NCBI RefSeq assembly: GCF_014897675.1
Contig: NZ_JABUXU010000004.1
Span: 62,001-126,000 of the forward strand
Origin: Advenella sp. FME57
GTDB taxonomy: Bacteria; Pseudomonadota; Gammaproteobacteria; Burkholderiales; Burkholderiaceae_B
Direction: 5' to 3'
DNA: 64,000 nt
Position 1 is the stretch's first letter, and each line of letters starts with the position of its first letter. Below the pieces are notes generated by a model that saw only the letters and a program-made list of their open reading frames with translations, did not search any database and had not been told where the DNA came from. This document shows, in pieces, positions 47,559 through 57,198 of this stretch. The translations under genes and the position numbers were made by a program.

Positions 47559-48082
47559 ATTCCGAAGACAATTGACATACTTTAGGCATTCATTGTACGT
47601 TTTCAAAAGAAAAAATGCGAAGGAAAACTGTTTATATTTAAAAGTCTTATATAAGACCTGATCCATAATGTCGTTTACACGCCATGAACGCGGCTGTCTG
47701 TAACCGGATCCGCCTGGTTCAGTAAATATGTCCAGTAATTACGCCCAACGAGTGCGCAAAATGAATATGCCCGATGAATGCGTTCAACGAATACACCACC
47801 ACGCAGGTTTGGTCCGCTGCGCCAGGGCGAGCCTGGATCCGCTTCATGCTCGATGCCAATATTTGCGCGCCCAGGACCATCAGGTGGTCTTAGGGCAACA
47901 AAGTGGCATGCGCTGCGACATCTATCAATGTCCGGGCAACGTCAATTCCGGTAGCGTTAACGATTTCTGCGATGGCATTCATAGTCTTTTATGGATAGTG
48001 TCGTGACATTGCCTTGTGCTGATGCTGTTCGTGTTGAGTCTATGGCATTGGCTTGCGGCGGTTTAGTGGCCAATCAAATTGA
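47559..48082. other. Intergenic region between AbrB-family gene and LysR gene
   Basis: A 524-base stretch. The part next to 47558 is AT-rich and carries the AbrB-operon promoter and the palindrome at 47644-47657. The part 47700-48082 is GC-richer. A minus-strand frame from about 47982 (MNAIAEIVNATGIDVARTLI) stops after about 30 codons and may be a remnant of an older gene, but I cannot name a family. Confidence 0.45.
47644..47657. promoter_or_regulatory. 14-bp palindrome upstream of the AbrB-MFS operon
   Basis: GTCTTATATAAGAC is a perfect palindrome 86 bases upstream of the AbrB-family ATG, inside an AT-rich stretch that should hold the promoter. A regulator of the GntR/TetR/LysR type could bind here; none is proven. 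Confidence 0.45.
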
Positions 48083-48988
48083 TCATTTGGGTGTGGGCGG
48101 GGACGCGCTCATGACTTGCTGGCCGGGTGCACACTTCATGATGAACTGGATAAGCTGGCGAACCGGTTCGGCCAGGCTTTGTTCCTGTCGATGAAGCAAT
48201 CCTGTCTCGCGATAGAAGGTATGGACGCCCAAATCAATGGCACGAACTTTGGCAGGCCAGCGCGTGAAAGCGGCGGTTTGCGGAAACAGGGCGACGCCTG
48301 CACCGTTTGCCACGAGCTTGACGATCGTTTCAAGTTCATCACATTCGCAGATTTCGTGCAGGCCAATATGCATTTGCCGCAGGAAACGATCAACCAGCCG
48401 TCCACCGAAGGAAGTACGATCGTAGCGGATAAATGGCTGCTCAGACAGCAATTGAGCCCAATCGCTACCGGCAGCATAAGAAGGAACAATAAGCCTGAAG
48501 GGTTCGCGTGCCAGTGTTTGCCACTGCAATTCGCTTTGCAGATGAAATGGCGGACGAATAATAGCCGCCATGTCTACGTCACCAGCATCGACCAGGTTCA
48601 CCATGTCCATGGATACGCCGGGAATGATGCGGGTATGGCAACCTGGACGGGTGCTGTGAAAGTTCGCCAGCGCATCGGGCAAGACAGTTCGTTGCAGCGT
48701 TGCGATGGCACCCACGTTGATATGCATGGCTTTGGCGTCAGCGACAGGCGTGGCACCCAGATTGCTGTATAGCTGGATCAATTCCTGCGCCTGCAAAAGC
48801 AACTGTTGCCCCTTTGCATTGATCCTTGCCGATCGCCCCTGCCGGTCAAACAGCGCAAATCCCAACTCAGCCTCCAGGCGCTGCATCTGGGCGCTGACGG
48901 CTGCCTGAGTAAGGCCTATTTTTTGCGCGGCGCTGGCAAACGTGCCCTCGCGGGACACCGCAATAAATGTTTTGAGTTCCCGGATCAT
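48083..48988 (-). CDS. LysR-family transcriptional regulator
   Basis: A 301-residue LTTR. The N-terminal winged helix-turn-helix is REGTFASAAQKIGLTQAAVS (residues ~13-32), followed by the linker helix and a periplasmic-binding-protein-like effector domain. The ATG at 48988 (MIRELKTF) is fixed by the family start; the longer frame upstream runs through the divergent promoter. It faces the VOC-protein gene and the AbrB-MFS operon lies beyond its 3' end, either of which could be a target. Confidence 0.9.
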   Translation of the reverse strand: MIRELKTFIAVSREGTFASAAQKIGLTQAAVSAQMQRLEAELGFALFDRQGRSARINAKGQQLLLQAQELIQLYSNLGATPVADAKAMHINVGAIATLQRTVLPDALANFHSTRPGCHTRIIPGVSMDMVNLVDAGDVDMAAIIRPPFHLQSELQWQTLAREPFRLIVPSYAAGSDWAQLLSEQPFIRYDRTSFGGRLVDRFLRQMHIGLHEICECDELETIVKLVANGAGVALFPQTAAFTRWPAKVRAIDLGVHTFYRETGLLHRQEQSLAEPVRQLIQFIMKCAPGQQVMSASPPTPK

Positions 48989-49009
48989 TGCATTCTCAAT
49001 GTATAAATA

Positions 49010-49032
49010 ATATTTGTGTATATTACAAATAT
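49010..49032. promoter_or_regulatory. LysR-type operator in the divergent promoter
   Basis: ATATTTGT and ACAAATAT are perfect 8-bp inverted arms around GTATATT. The site is 22 bases upstream of the LysR ATG, contains the T-N11-A pattern of LysR sites, and is centred in the promoter region shared with the VOC gene. Confidence 0.65.
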
Positions 49033-49188
49033 ATATTGATTTTATTTTTTTAACGTCGGGCCTACAATAAAAAATATCATTACCGTGCCGGACACGCTGG
49101 CACTTCCCCAAGGCAATGGCATTTGCAATAAGCGTTGTCAGTAGGGATTTTGCTAAACCCATACCACTTATACCAACCAGGAAAACCA

Positions 49189-49614
49189 ATGAGTCTGTCA
49201 CCTTTTCATCTAGCCATTCCCGTCTACGATCTGGCGGCTGCCCGCAATTTTTATGGCGAAGTGTTCGGCCTGGCCGAAGGACGTTCCAGCGAGCAATGGG
49301 TGGACTTTGATTTTTACGGACACCAACTGGTGATTCACGAACATCCGCAAACGGCGAGCCAGCAGCAGGCGCATACCAACGCCGTAGACGGCCATAACGT
49401 GCCTGTGCCGCACTTTGGCGTCGTGCTTGAGTGGAACCAGTGGGAAGCGCTATCGGAGCGCCTGAGAGCGCGCAATACCAAGTTTGTGATAGAACCGGGT
49501 ATTCGCTTCAAAGGTCAGGTTGGTGAACAGGCCACCATGTTTCTGTTTGACCCCTGTGGTAACGCACTGGAATTCAAGGCCTTCAGGGATATGAGCCAGT
49601 TGTTTGCCAAGTAA
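49189..49614 (+). CDS. VOC-superfamily (glyoxalase/dioxygenase-like) protein
   Basis: A 141-residue protein of the vicinal-oxygen-chelate fold. [21 protein letters not shown] is the usual opening with a metal-binding histidine; LVIHEH and the C-terminal [12 protein letters not shown] supply other candidate ligands (His/Glu). The substrate is unknown. Start ATG 49189 follows an AGGA site; an in-frame ATG at 49135 lies in the promoter. It is divergent from the LysR gene, which probably controls it. Confidence 0.85.
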   Translation: MSLSPFHLAIPVYDLAAARNFYGEVFGLAEGRSSEQWVDFDFYGHQLVIHEHPQTASQQQAHTNAVDGHNVPVPHFGVVLEWNQWEALSERLRARNTKFVIEPGIRFKGQVGEQATMFLFDPCGNALEFKAFRDMSQLFAK

Positions 49615-49905
49615 AAAATTGAATCCCGGCGACGGGCCGGGACATGTCGGCGTGTAGGCTTGGCCTGTAGTATCAAAGCGCTTGAAGGGAAGGAAGGGGA
49701 CAGAGGCATTACGGGAAGGCGTCTTATGGGCGGCGTCGCCGCTGCAGCATTCGCAGCAATGACAAATGAGCCGTTGTAAATCCTGCTGTGCCGACCCTCT
49801 GGTACCGCAGAAAATCCATGCTGCAGTTATGTTGTAAACAACAGGTTTAAACAGCGCACGAGAGGCGCTGCAGCCTGCGACACGTTTCTGAACCGAATAC
49901 AGGCG

Positions 49906-49933
49906 AAAAAAATGCCCGCACAATGTGCGGGCA
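49906..49933 (-). terminator. Orphan rho-independent terminator
   Basis: On the minus strand TGCCCGCACA pairs with TGTGCGGGCA (perfect 10-bp complement around one base; in practice an 8-bp stem with a small loop) followed by 7 T residues (49912-49906). No protein gene on this strand ends here, so it may terminate a small RNA made between here and 50250. Confidence 0.65.
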
Positions 49934-50222
49934 AGTGGCTGAAATTTAATTCTATCACCATTTGCAAAAAAGTCCATGGTTTCATGTTTTAAATATATTT
50001 CTGAGCATGGCCGCGCATCGGGCGAGGCGCCGTGTCGTCCAGTGTGCTTGCCTCGCAGTGCCTGTCCTGTAGCGATTGCGTAGTTCACTGCGTTTGGATA
50101 TAACTCAAATGGGAACCGGGGCTGGACCTCCTGGGCACAAGTGGCTTGATTTGCGCAGCTTGCGGCGCTGCACGAGAGCCGCTACGGCCTTCAAGTTTGC
50201 GGATCAGTCCTGAAATAACCGA

Positions 50223-50228
50223 TATAAT
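50223..50228 (+). promoter_or_regulatory. -10 box of mnmE
   Basis: TATAAT, a perfect -10 hexamer, 26 bases before the mnmE ATG. The -35 region is poor at the standard 17-base distance; TTGCGG is 20 bases upstream. Confidence 0.5.
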
Positions 50229-50254
50229 AGGCTAACTTCACTGATGTTTCGCCT

Positions 50255-51661
50255 ATGTCCGCACCTGCCAACGATCCTATTGCAGCTATCGCAACCGCGC
50301 CGGGGCGCGGCGGTATAGGCGTCATCCGTATTTCGGGACCCGATCTAACCGGTCTGATCTCACAGCTGTTTGGGCGGGAACTGGCGGCGCGCCATGCCTA
50401 TTTTCTGCCATTTTGCGACAGCAAGGGCGAGTCCATTGACGAAGGCATCGCCATCTACTTTCGCGCGCCGCATTCGTACACCGGCGAAGATGTGCTGGAA
50501 TTGCAGGGGCACGGCGGTCCGGCGGTATTGAAAAGAATACTCGATCGTTGTCTGCAGGTAGGCGTACCATTACGCATGCGGCACGCCGAGCCCGGTGAAT
50601 TTACTCAGCGCGCTTTTCTGAACAACCGGCTGGATCTGGCACAGGCCGAAGCCGTGGCCGATCTGATCGACGCTTCCTCAGAAGCAGCCGCGCGCAGCGC
50701 CATGGCCTCTTTAAGCGGTTCTTTTTCTGCACAAGTGAACAATCTGGCAGATCAAATTATTCATCTGCGCATGTTGGTAGAGGCCACGCTGGACTTTCCC
50801 GAAGAAGAAATCGAATTTCTGGAAAAATACCAGGCGCGCGAAACGCTGGGCGGGATTCTCGGCGACATGGCAGAACTGGTGCGTCAGGCGCGTCAGGGCT
50901 TGATTCTGCGCGAAGGCTTGCACGTTGTGCTGGCGGGCCAGCCCAATGTCGGTAAATCCAGTCTGCTTAATGCCCTGGCAGGTGACGATATTGCAATTGT
51001 CACTCCGATTGCCGGCACCACGCGCGATAAGGTCACGCAGCAGATCCACATTGAAGGCGTGCCCATTCATATCGTGGATACAGCAGGCCTGCGCGACACT
51101 GACGATACCGTGGAAAGTATTGGCATCGCGCGCAGCTGGGCGGAAATTGCCAAGGCAAATGTGATTATTCACTTGCAGGACGCGCGTACGCCAAACGACG
51201 AGCTGGATGTCGGTATTACACGTCGGCTGCCGCAACGCACGCCGGTACTGGAAGTATTCAATAAAATCGATCTGCTCGATGAGGCAGCCCTGAAGGCACT
51301 AATTGCGAGACCCCCGGCAAATGGCAATACAGCCAGTACACACGAGGTCTCGCGCATTCTGATCTCTGCGGTTCATGAAACCGGCCTGGATGTGCTGCGC
51401 AGCAAACTGCTGCAGATTGCGGGCTGGAACCCCGGCGCCGAATCACCCTGGCTGGCGCGCGAACGGCATCTGGAAGCATTGCAAAAAGCAGCGCAACATT
51501 TGCTTAATGCCAAGGAACACGCTGCGCAAAATGATCGCGTGCTGGACCTTTTTGCCGAAGAATTGCGGCTTGCACACGAGTCGCTGTGGAGTATTACCGG
51601 CCAGTTTTCCAGCGATGATTTGCTGGGCGAGATATTTTCGAATTTTTGTATTGGGAAGTGA
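50255..51661 (+). CDS. mnmE: tRNA modification GTPase MnmE (TrmE)
   Basis: A 468-residue protein: N-terminal formyl-folate-binding domain ([20 protein letters not shown]), helical domain, inserted G domain (P-loop [28 protein letters not shown]) and the invariant C-terminal CIGK motif. It forms the cmnm5U enzyme with MnmG. The usual upstream neighbours yidC, rnpA and rpmH are absent. Its last 18 bases (51644-51661, TTTTGTATTGGGAAGTGA) are very similar to the attachment site used by SGI1-type elements, and a defence island follows directly. Confidence 0.96.
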   Translation: MSAPANDPIAAIATAPGRGGIGVIRISGPDLTGLISQLFGRELAARHAYFLPFCDSKGESIDEGIAIYFRAPHSYTGEDVLELQGHGGPAVLKRILDRCLQVGVPLRMRHAEPGEFTQRAFLNNRLDLAQAEAVADLIDASSEAAARSAMASLSGSFSAQVNNLADQIIHLRMLVEATLDFPEEEIEFLEKYQARETLGGILGDMAELVRQARQGLILREGLHVVLAGQPNVGKSSLLNALAGDDIAIVTPIAGTTRDKVTQQIHIEGVPIHIVDTAGLRDTDDTVESIGIARSWAEIAKANVIIHLQDARTPNDELDVGITRRLPQRTPVLEVFNKIDLLDEAALKALIARPPANGNTASTHEVSRILISAVHETGLDVLRSKLLQIAGWNPGAESPWLARERHLEALQKAAQHLLNAKEHAAQNDRVLDLFAEELRLAHESLWSITGQFSSDDLLGEIFSNFCIGK

Positions 51662-51858
51662 GGCGACACTTATGAGAAAAACCATTGAGTGGTATGAGCC
51701 CGTCCTAGCGTAGGATGCTCTTCTCTTTTTGGGAGAGGGCCGTTGTTCCTTGAGTACCATCCTCTTGTTTTTTTCCTTGGCGGCAGGCAATTGTGATCGT
51801 CGATGATTATCAGACACTGATATAATTGTAAGTTAACGTATCATTGGATTTCCCGATT

Positions 51859-52176
51859 ATGAAGCGCTGCATTGTTGGTATCCGACAGCCAGAGGGCTCG
51901 CCGGGGCAGGCAAGCGAAACCCCCAGTATTTGGTTTCCTTCATTGGCATCACTGGCAGCGGTGTTGTCGGATGATAATCGCCGCCTGCTGCGCCTAATTC
52001 ATGACAAGCAACCCAAATCTCTGACAGAGCTGGCTGAACTCAGCGGGCGCAAGGTGCCGAACTTATCGCGCCCCCTACGGATGATGGCGGATTACGGATT
52101 GGTTTCACTACATCGCAATGTCCGGGATGTTCAGCCGACCGCGCTGGCGACCGAATTTCTGGTCGTGCTGGATTGA
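51859..52176 (+). CDS. Winged-helix DNA-binding protein (HVO_A0114-like), first gene of the defence island
   Basis: A 105-residue protein with a clear winged helix in the second half (LTELAELSGRKVPNLSRPLR, recognition helix VPNLSRPLRMM, wing YGLVSLHRNVRDVQPTAL). It resembles short regulators annotated as HVO_A0114-type DNA-binding proteins, some of which act as antitoxins (TumA type). No toxin gene is adjacent, so a role as a controller of the restriction operon is my favoured inference. A TATAAT box is at 51821-51826. Start ATG 51859; an in-frame TTG at 51844 is possible. Confidence 0.65.
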   Translation: MKRCIVGIRQPEGSPGQASETPSIWFPSLASLAAVLSDDNRRLLRLIHDKQPKSLTELAELSGRKVPNLSRPLRMMADYGLVSLHRNVRDVQPTALATEFLVVLD

Positions 52177-52266
52177 GTGTCATGGATGCAGAGAATAACA
52201 TCGCTGCGAGGGCAACACGGTCAAGCGTTGAACGACAGCAGGCTAGCATGGAAGGAATTAGATCCT

Positions 52267-54657
52267 ATGGATAAGCTGACATTCAGCGAACGTGATATTT
52301 GCACCAAGTTCATCACGCCCGCTCTGGAAAAGGCCGGATGGGACGTTTTGACTCAAGTACGCGAAGAGTTTCTGCTGACCAAGGGGCGTATCATCGTGCG
52401 CGGCAAACTGCATACGCGTGGCCAGCACAAGCGCGCCGACTATGTGCTATTTTACAAACCCAATCTGCCCATCGCCGTCATCGAGGCCAAAGACAACAAG
52501 CATACTATCGGCTCGGGCATGCAACAGGCCCTGGGTTATGCCGAAATGCTGCAGGTGCCTTTCGTGTTCAGCAGTAATGGCGATGGCTTCCTGTTCCACA
52601 ACAAGATCGCCAAGGACGGTGTCATCGAGCGCGAATTGAGCCTGGATGAGTTCCCTTGCGTTGATACGCTATGGCAATGGTGGGCAGAGCATCAGGGGCT
52701 GAGTACGCAGCAACAGGCCTTGGTTGCGCAGGACTACTATAGCGACGGCAGCAATAAGACGCCTCGCTATTACCAGTTGCTCGCCATCAACAACACCATC
52801 GAGGCGATTGCCAAGGAGCAGAAACGAATCCTGCTGGTAATGGCCACAGGCACGGGCAAAACCTATACCGCCTTCCAGATTATCTGGCGTTTGTGGAAGT
52901 CGCGTGCCAAGAAACGCATTCTGTTCCTGGCTGACCGCAACATCTTGGTCGATCAAACCATGACCAACGACTTCAAGCCGTTCGGCGCGGCGATGACCAA
53001 GATCCAGAAGCGGCAGGCCAATAAGTCGTATGAGATTTACTTGTCGCTCTATCAAGCTGTCACCGGTTCAGAAGAAGAACGGAACATATACAAACAGTTC
53101 AGCCCTGAATTCTTCGACCTGATCGTTATTGACGAATGTCATCGCGGCAGCGCCGCAGCGGACTCTGCCTGGCGCGAGATTTTGGATTATTTCCATTCCG
53201 CCACGCAAATCGGCCTAACCGCGACACCCAAGGAAACGAAGGAGGTTTCCAATATCGACTATTTTGGCGAACCCATTTACACATATTCGCTACGCCAGGG
53301 CATCGATGATGGCTTTCTCGCGCCCTACAAGGTGGTGCGCATTGATCTTGACAAGGATCTGACCGGTTGGCGTCCGGACAAGGGCATGCTAGACAAGAAT
53401 GGCAGCGAGATCGAAGATCGAATCTACAATCAACGTGATTTCGACCGCACCATGGTGCTGGAACAACGTACGCAACTAGTCGCGCGCAAGATCAGCGAAT
53501 ACTTGAAAGCCAGCAACCGCTTCGACAAGACCATCGTATTCTGCGACAACATTGACCATGCCGAACGCATGCGCCAGGCCTTGGTCAATGAAAATGCTGA
53601 CCTGGTGGTGCAGAACCACCGCTATGTCGTACGTATTACCGGAGACAATGAAGAAGGCAAGATGGAGCTGGATAACTTCATCTTCCCGGAAAGCAAGTAT
53701 CCTGTCATCGCGACTACCTCCAAGTTGATGACTACAGGCATCGATGCCCAGACCTGCAAACTCATCGTGTTGGACCAGCGTATTCAATCCATGACTGAGT
53801 TCAAGCAGATCATCGGACGGGGGACACGTATCAATGAGGATTTCAACAAGTATTGGTTCACTATCCTTGATTTCAAGAAAGCGACCGAGCTGTTTGCCGA
53901 CCCGGCTTTTGATGGGGATCCCGTGCAGATTTATGAGCCTGGTCCCGATGAGCCACCGCTTCCACCAGAAGAAGAGGGCGGGGAAGGGGCACTTGACGAT
54001 GACGGCACCTACTCAACGCCGGATGACGGTTCCAGGCCTCCAGGAGGCGTAGCCGAGCCGTTGCCGGGTGAGGAAGGCAGTAGCGTACGTCGTTACGTTG
54101 TCGCCAATGTCGAGGTCAAGGTGGTGGCCGAACGGGTGCAGTACTTCGATGTCAATGGCAAGCTGATAACCGAGTCCCTGAAGGACTACACCCGCAACAC
54201 AGTGGCCAAGGAGTTCGCGTCGCTCGACGATTTCCTGCGCCATTGGAGCAAGGCCGAGAAGAAGCAGGCCATCATCGACGAACTAGCCCATCAAGGGATC
54301 TTTTTCGAGGCATTAGCTGACGAGGTGGACAAGGAGTCCGGCAAGGATTTCGATCCCTTCGATTTACTATGTCATGTGGCCTGGGATCAACCCCCGCTCA
54401 CGCGCAAGGAGCGGGCCGAACAGGTTAAGAAACGGCACTATTTTGCCAAGTACGGAGAGCAAGCGCAGAAGGTGCTTGAAGCCCTGCTCGACAAGTATGC
54501 CGACGAAGGTGTGGCCGCCATCGAGGAAACGCAAATCCTCGCTATTGCTCCCTTCAGCCGCCTGGGCACTCCGATCGAACTGGTCCGTGCCTTTGGTGGC
54601 AAGACTCAATATCAACAGGCCGTCAGCGAGCTCGAACAAGAGCTCTATCGCGCTTGA
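52267..54657 (+). CDS. hsdR: Type I restriction endonuclease subunit R (HsdR, EcoEI-like)
   Basis: A 796-residue motor/nuclease subunit. The PD-(D/E)xK nuclease motif is D58...E73-A-K75; the helicase motor follows with Walker A ATGTGKT at 193-199, DECH at 289-292 and TATPKE (motif III). The C-terminal part corresponds to the EcoEI-type R_C domain and includes an acidic proline-rich linker (EPLPPEEE, near 595). With HsdM and HsdS it translocates and cuts unmodified DNA. I chose the ATG at 52267, preceded by AAGGA; the open frame continues upstream to 52177. A 25-base gap leads to hsdM. Confidence 0.92.
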   Translation: MDKLTFSERDICTKFITPALEKAGWDVLTQVREEFLLTKGRIIVRGKLHTRGQHKRADYVLFYKPNLPIAVIEAKDNKHTIGSGMQQALGYAEMLQVPFVFSSNGDGFLFHNKIAKDGVIERELSLDEFPCVDTLWQWWAEHQGLSTQQQALVAQDYYSDGSNKTPRYYQLLAINNTIEAIAKEQKRILLVMATGTGKTYTAFQIIWRLWKSRAKKRILFLADRNILVDQTMTNDFKPFGAAMTKIQKRQANKSYEIYLSLYQAVTGSEEERNIYKQFSPEFFDLIVIDECHRGSAAADSAWREILDYFHSATQIGLTATPKETKEVSNIDYFGEPIYTYSLRQGIDDGFLAPYKVVRIDLDKDLTGWRPDKGMLDKNGSEIEDRIYNQRDFDRTMVLEQRTQLVARKISEYLKASNRFDKTIVFCDNIDHAERMRQALVNENADLVVQNHRYVVRITGDNEEGKMELDNFIFPESKYPVIATTSKLMTTGIDAQTCKLIVLDQRIQSMTEFKQIIGRGTRINEDFNKYWFTILDFKKATELFADPAFDGDPVQIYEPGPDEPPLPPEEEGGEGALDDDGTYSTPDDGSRPPGGVAEPLPGEEGSSVRRYVVANVEVKVVAERVQYFDVNGKLITESLKDYTRNTVAKEFASLDDFLRHWSKAEKKQAIIDELAHQGIFFEALADEVDKESGKDFDPFDLLCHVAWDQPPLTRKERAEQVKKRHYFAKYGEQAQKVLEALLDKYADEGVAAIEETQILAIAPFSRLGTPIELVRAFGGKTQYQQAVSELEQELYRA

Positions 54658-54682
54658 CAAAAATTAAACCCAGGAAGTATCC

Positions 54683-56161
54683 ATGTCACTAACAACTCTT
54701 ATCAAGTCCATCCAGGACATCATGCGCAAGGATGTCGGCGTCGACGGCGATGCACAGCGTATCAGCCAGATTTGCTGGCTGCTGTTCTTGAAAATCTTCG
54801 ACGACAAGGAACAGGAATGGGAACTGACCCAGTCCAGCTACCGCTCGCCGCTGCAAAGCCGCTTTCGCTGGAGCAACTGGGCCAAAAATCCTGAAGGCAC
54901 GACAGGCGACGAGCTGATCGACTTCGTCAACAACGATCTCTTTCCTTCTTTGAAGCAACTTGCCACAAAGGCGGGCGTATCTGAGCAAGCCCGAGTGATC
55001 GGCTCGGTGTTCGAGGATGCCTACAACTACATGAAGTCCGGCACGCTGCTGCGCCAGGTGATCAACACTATTGAAGAGAACGTGGATTTCAACTCGTCCA
55101 GTGATCGTCACCTGTTCAATGATATCTACGAAAAAATCCTTGCCGATCTGCAATCGGCGGGCAACGCTGGTGAGTACTACACTCCACGCGCAGTCACGAA
55201 ATTTATGGTCGATATTCTCGACCCAAAACTCGGTGAGAGCATCCTTGATCCAGCCTGCGGCACGGGCGGCTTCCTGACTTGCGCCATTGAGCAGCTTAAG
55301 AAGCAGGTCAAGACGCCGGAAGACAACCGGCTGCTGCAGGAGAATATCTATGGAGTAGAAAAGAAACCTCTGCCGCACATGCTTGCCTTGACCAACATGA
55401 TGCTGCATGGCATCGACGTGCCCAGCCGTATCCGCCACGACAACACGCTGGCTCGCCCCTTCAAGGACTACGGCCCGCGCGACAGGGTGGATATCATCAT
55501 CACCAACCCGCCGTTTGGCGGAATGGAAGAGGATGGCATCGAGAAGAATTTTCTCGCCAGGCACCAGACCCGCGAAACCGCCGACCTGTTCATGGCGTTG
55601 ATTATGCACCTGCTCAAGCATGACACGGGCCGTGCCGCTGTTGTGCTGCCAGACGGCTTCCTGTTTGGCGAGGGTGTGAAGACCACACTCAAGCGCGAAC
55701 TGCTGGAAGAGTTCAACCTGCATACCATCTTGCGTCTGCCTAAAGGCGTGTTCGCTCCTTACACCAGCATCGCCACTAATATTTTGTTCTTTGAGAAGGG
55801 TGGTCCCACAAAGGATGTATGGTTCTTCGAGCATCCCTACCCGGAAGGCTACAAGAGCTATTCCCGCTCCAAGCCATTGACCGTTGGGGAATTCGACCGC
55901 GAGAAAGCCTGGTGGGGCGGTCCGCAACGCAAGGGACGCAAGACTACTGAGCATGCATGGAAAATTTCGGCCAAGGATCTTGCCGCTCGTAACTACAACC
56001 TGGACAGCAAGAACCCGCACGAGGTGACTATCGAACTGGGTGATCCGGACGAACTGATGGCCGAATATCAGGACATCACCCGCCAGTTGCACGCTGCCCA
56101 GCAGGCGCTGAAAACCGAACTGCTGGCCGCGCTCAAGGCCACCAGTGGGAGGGCAGTGTGA
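54683..56161 (+). CDS. hsdM: Type I restriction-modification methyltransferase subunit M
   Basis: A 492-residue N6-adenine methyltransferase. The N-terminal helical domain (HsdM_N, residues ~1-140) begins SLTTLIKSIQDIMRKD; SAM-binding motif I is DPACGTGGF at 189-197 and catalytic motif IV NPPF at 275-278. It modifies the host copy of the recognition site together with HsdS. A CAGGAAG site precedes the ATG. The stop overlaps the GTG start of the YhcG-like gene (GTGA, 56158-56161). Confidence 0.95.
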   Translation: MSLTTLIKSIQDIMRKDVGVDGDAQRISQICWLLFLKIFDDKEQEWELTQSSYRSPLQSRFRWSNWAKNPEGTTGDELIDFVNNDLFPSLKQLATKAGVSEQARVIGSVFEDAYNYMKSGTLLRQVINTIEENVDFNSSSDRHLFNDIYEKILADLQSAGNAGEYYTPRAVTKFMVDILDPKLGESILDPACGTGGFLTCAIEQLKKQVKTPEDNRLLQENIYGVEKKPLPHMLALTNMMLHGIDVPSRIRHDNTLARPFKDYGPRDRVDIIITNPPFGGMEEDGIEKNFLARHQTRETADLFMALIMHLLKHDTGRAAVVLPDGFLFGEGVKTTLKRELLEEFNLHTILRLPKGVFAPYTSIATNILFFEKGGPTKDVWFFEHPYPEGYKSYSRSKPLTVGEFDREKAWWGGPQRKGRKTTEHAWKISAKDLAARNYNLDSKNPHEVTIELGDPDELMAEYQDITRQLHAAQQALKTELLAALKATSGRAV

Positions 56162-57198
56162 CCGACAAGCCCATATCCCTCGTTCCTGCCCCGGAAGGCT
56201 ATGCCAACTGGCTGGGCGAGCTGAAGAACCGCATTCATAGTGCTCAACAACGGGCTGCATTGGCTGTCAATCGAGAACTGGTACTGCTCTACTGGCAGAT
56301 TGGTCGTGACATCCTGCAACGGCAGGCTGAACAAGGCTGGGGGGCCAAGGTCATTGAGCGGTTGGCCCATGACCTCAGAACGGCCTTTCCCGAAATGAAG
56401 GGTTTTTCCCGCGCGAACCTGATGTATATGCGTGCGTTCGCCGACGCCTGGCCGGATGCGGCAATTGTCCAACAGGTTGTTGGACAATTGCCCTGGGGTC
56501 ACAACTTGGTGTTGCTGGCCAGACTGAAGCAGCCAGAACAACGCCTGGCTTACGCCCAGCGCGCCGTGGAACAGGGCTGGTCACGCGCCACGCTGGAAAT
56601 CCATATCGAATCCCGCCTGCTGGAACGAGAAGGCCAGGCGATCACCAACTTCGCCGACCGTCTCCCCGCGCCGGGGACCGATCTGGCCCGGCAATCCCTC
56701 AAGGATCCCTACTTGTTCGACTTCCTGGATGTCGGGCAGGAAGCCAACGAGCGGGAAATCGAAGCGGCGCTGGTCAAACACATTACCCAGTTCCTCTTGG
56801 AATTGGGCGCGGGCTTTGCCTTCGTTGGTCGCCAAGTTCATTTGGAGGTTGGCGGTGAAGATTTTTTTATCGATCTGTTGTTCTACCACCTGAAGCTGCG
56901 TTGCTACGTAGTGATCGAGTTGAAAGCTGAGAAGTTCAAACCGGAGCATCTCGGCCAATTGAGTTTCTACCTCACCGCTGTGGACATGCAGGTCAAAGCA
57001 CAGCAGGACAACCCCACCATCGGCCTGTTGCTGTGCAAGAGCAAAAACACTGTGGTGGCTGAATACGCATTGCGTGACAAGACTCAACCCATCGGCGTGG
57101 CGGAATACCAATTGATCGAATCCCTGCCTGAAGAACTGCAAACCAGCCTGCCCAGCATCGAACAGATCGAGCGCGAACTGGGGGGCGAGCATGAATAA
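56158..57198 (+). CDS. YhcG/DUF1016 family PD-(D/E)xK nuclease inside the hsd operon
   Basis: A 346-residue protein with an N-terminal DUF1016 domain (YWQIGRDILQRQAEQGWGAK... and FSRANLMYMRAFADAWP) and a C-terminal nuclease domain: D239 in IDLLFYH and E254-x-K256 in VVIELKAEKF, followed by GQLSFYLTAVD. Family members are frequent between hsdM and hsdS and are predicted nucleases, but their contribution to restriction is not settled. The GTG start is coupled to hsdM; its end overlaps hsdS by 8 bases. Confidence 0.88.
   Translation: MTDKPISLVPAPEGYANWLGELKNRIHSAQQRAALAVNRELVLLYWQIGRDILQRQAEQGWGAKVIERLAHDLRTAFPEMKGFSRANLMYMRAFADAWPDAAIVQQVVGQLPWGHNLVLLARLKQPEQRLAYAQRAVEQGWSRATLEIHIESRLLEREGQAITNFADRLPAPGTDLARQSLKDPYLFDFLDVGQEANEREIEAALVKHITQFLLELGAGFAFVGRQVHLEVGGEDFFIDLLFYHLKLRCYVVIELKAEKFKPEHLGQLSFYLTAVDMQVKAQQDNPTIGLLLCKSKNTVVAEYALRDKTQPIGVAEYQLIESLPEELQTSLPSIEQIERELGGEHE

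Larger units (their letters stand above)
49615..50254. other. Intergenic region between VOC gene and mnmE
   Basis: A 640-base stretch. Close to the VOC stop a short hairpin (TCCCGGC/GCCGGGA, 49624-49642) may help end that transcript. A strong minus-strand terminator lies at 49906-49933 although no minus-strand gene ends there. The mnmE promoter is at the right end. A 212-codon minus-strand frame across 49450-50088 runs through the terminator and is not believable as a protein. Confidence 0.5.

Noticed and set aside
47728-48006. 92-codon + strand frame between the AbrB-family and LysR genes
   Set aside because: No domain and no ribosome-binding site; composition looks non-coding.
49450-50088. 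212-codon minus-strand frame between VOC and mnmE
   Set aside because: Runs through a strong terminator and into the antisense of the VOC gene; no recognisable domain.
54689-56260. 523-codon frame antisense to hsdM
   Set aside because: Shadow of the methyltransferase gene; the sense protein has all catalytic motifs.
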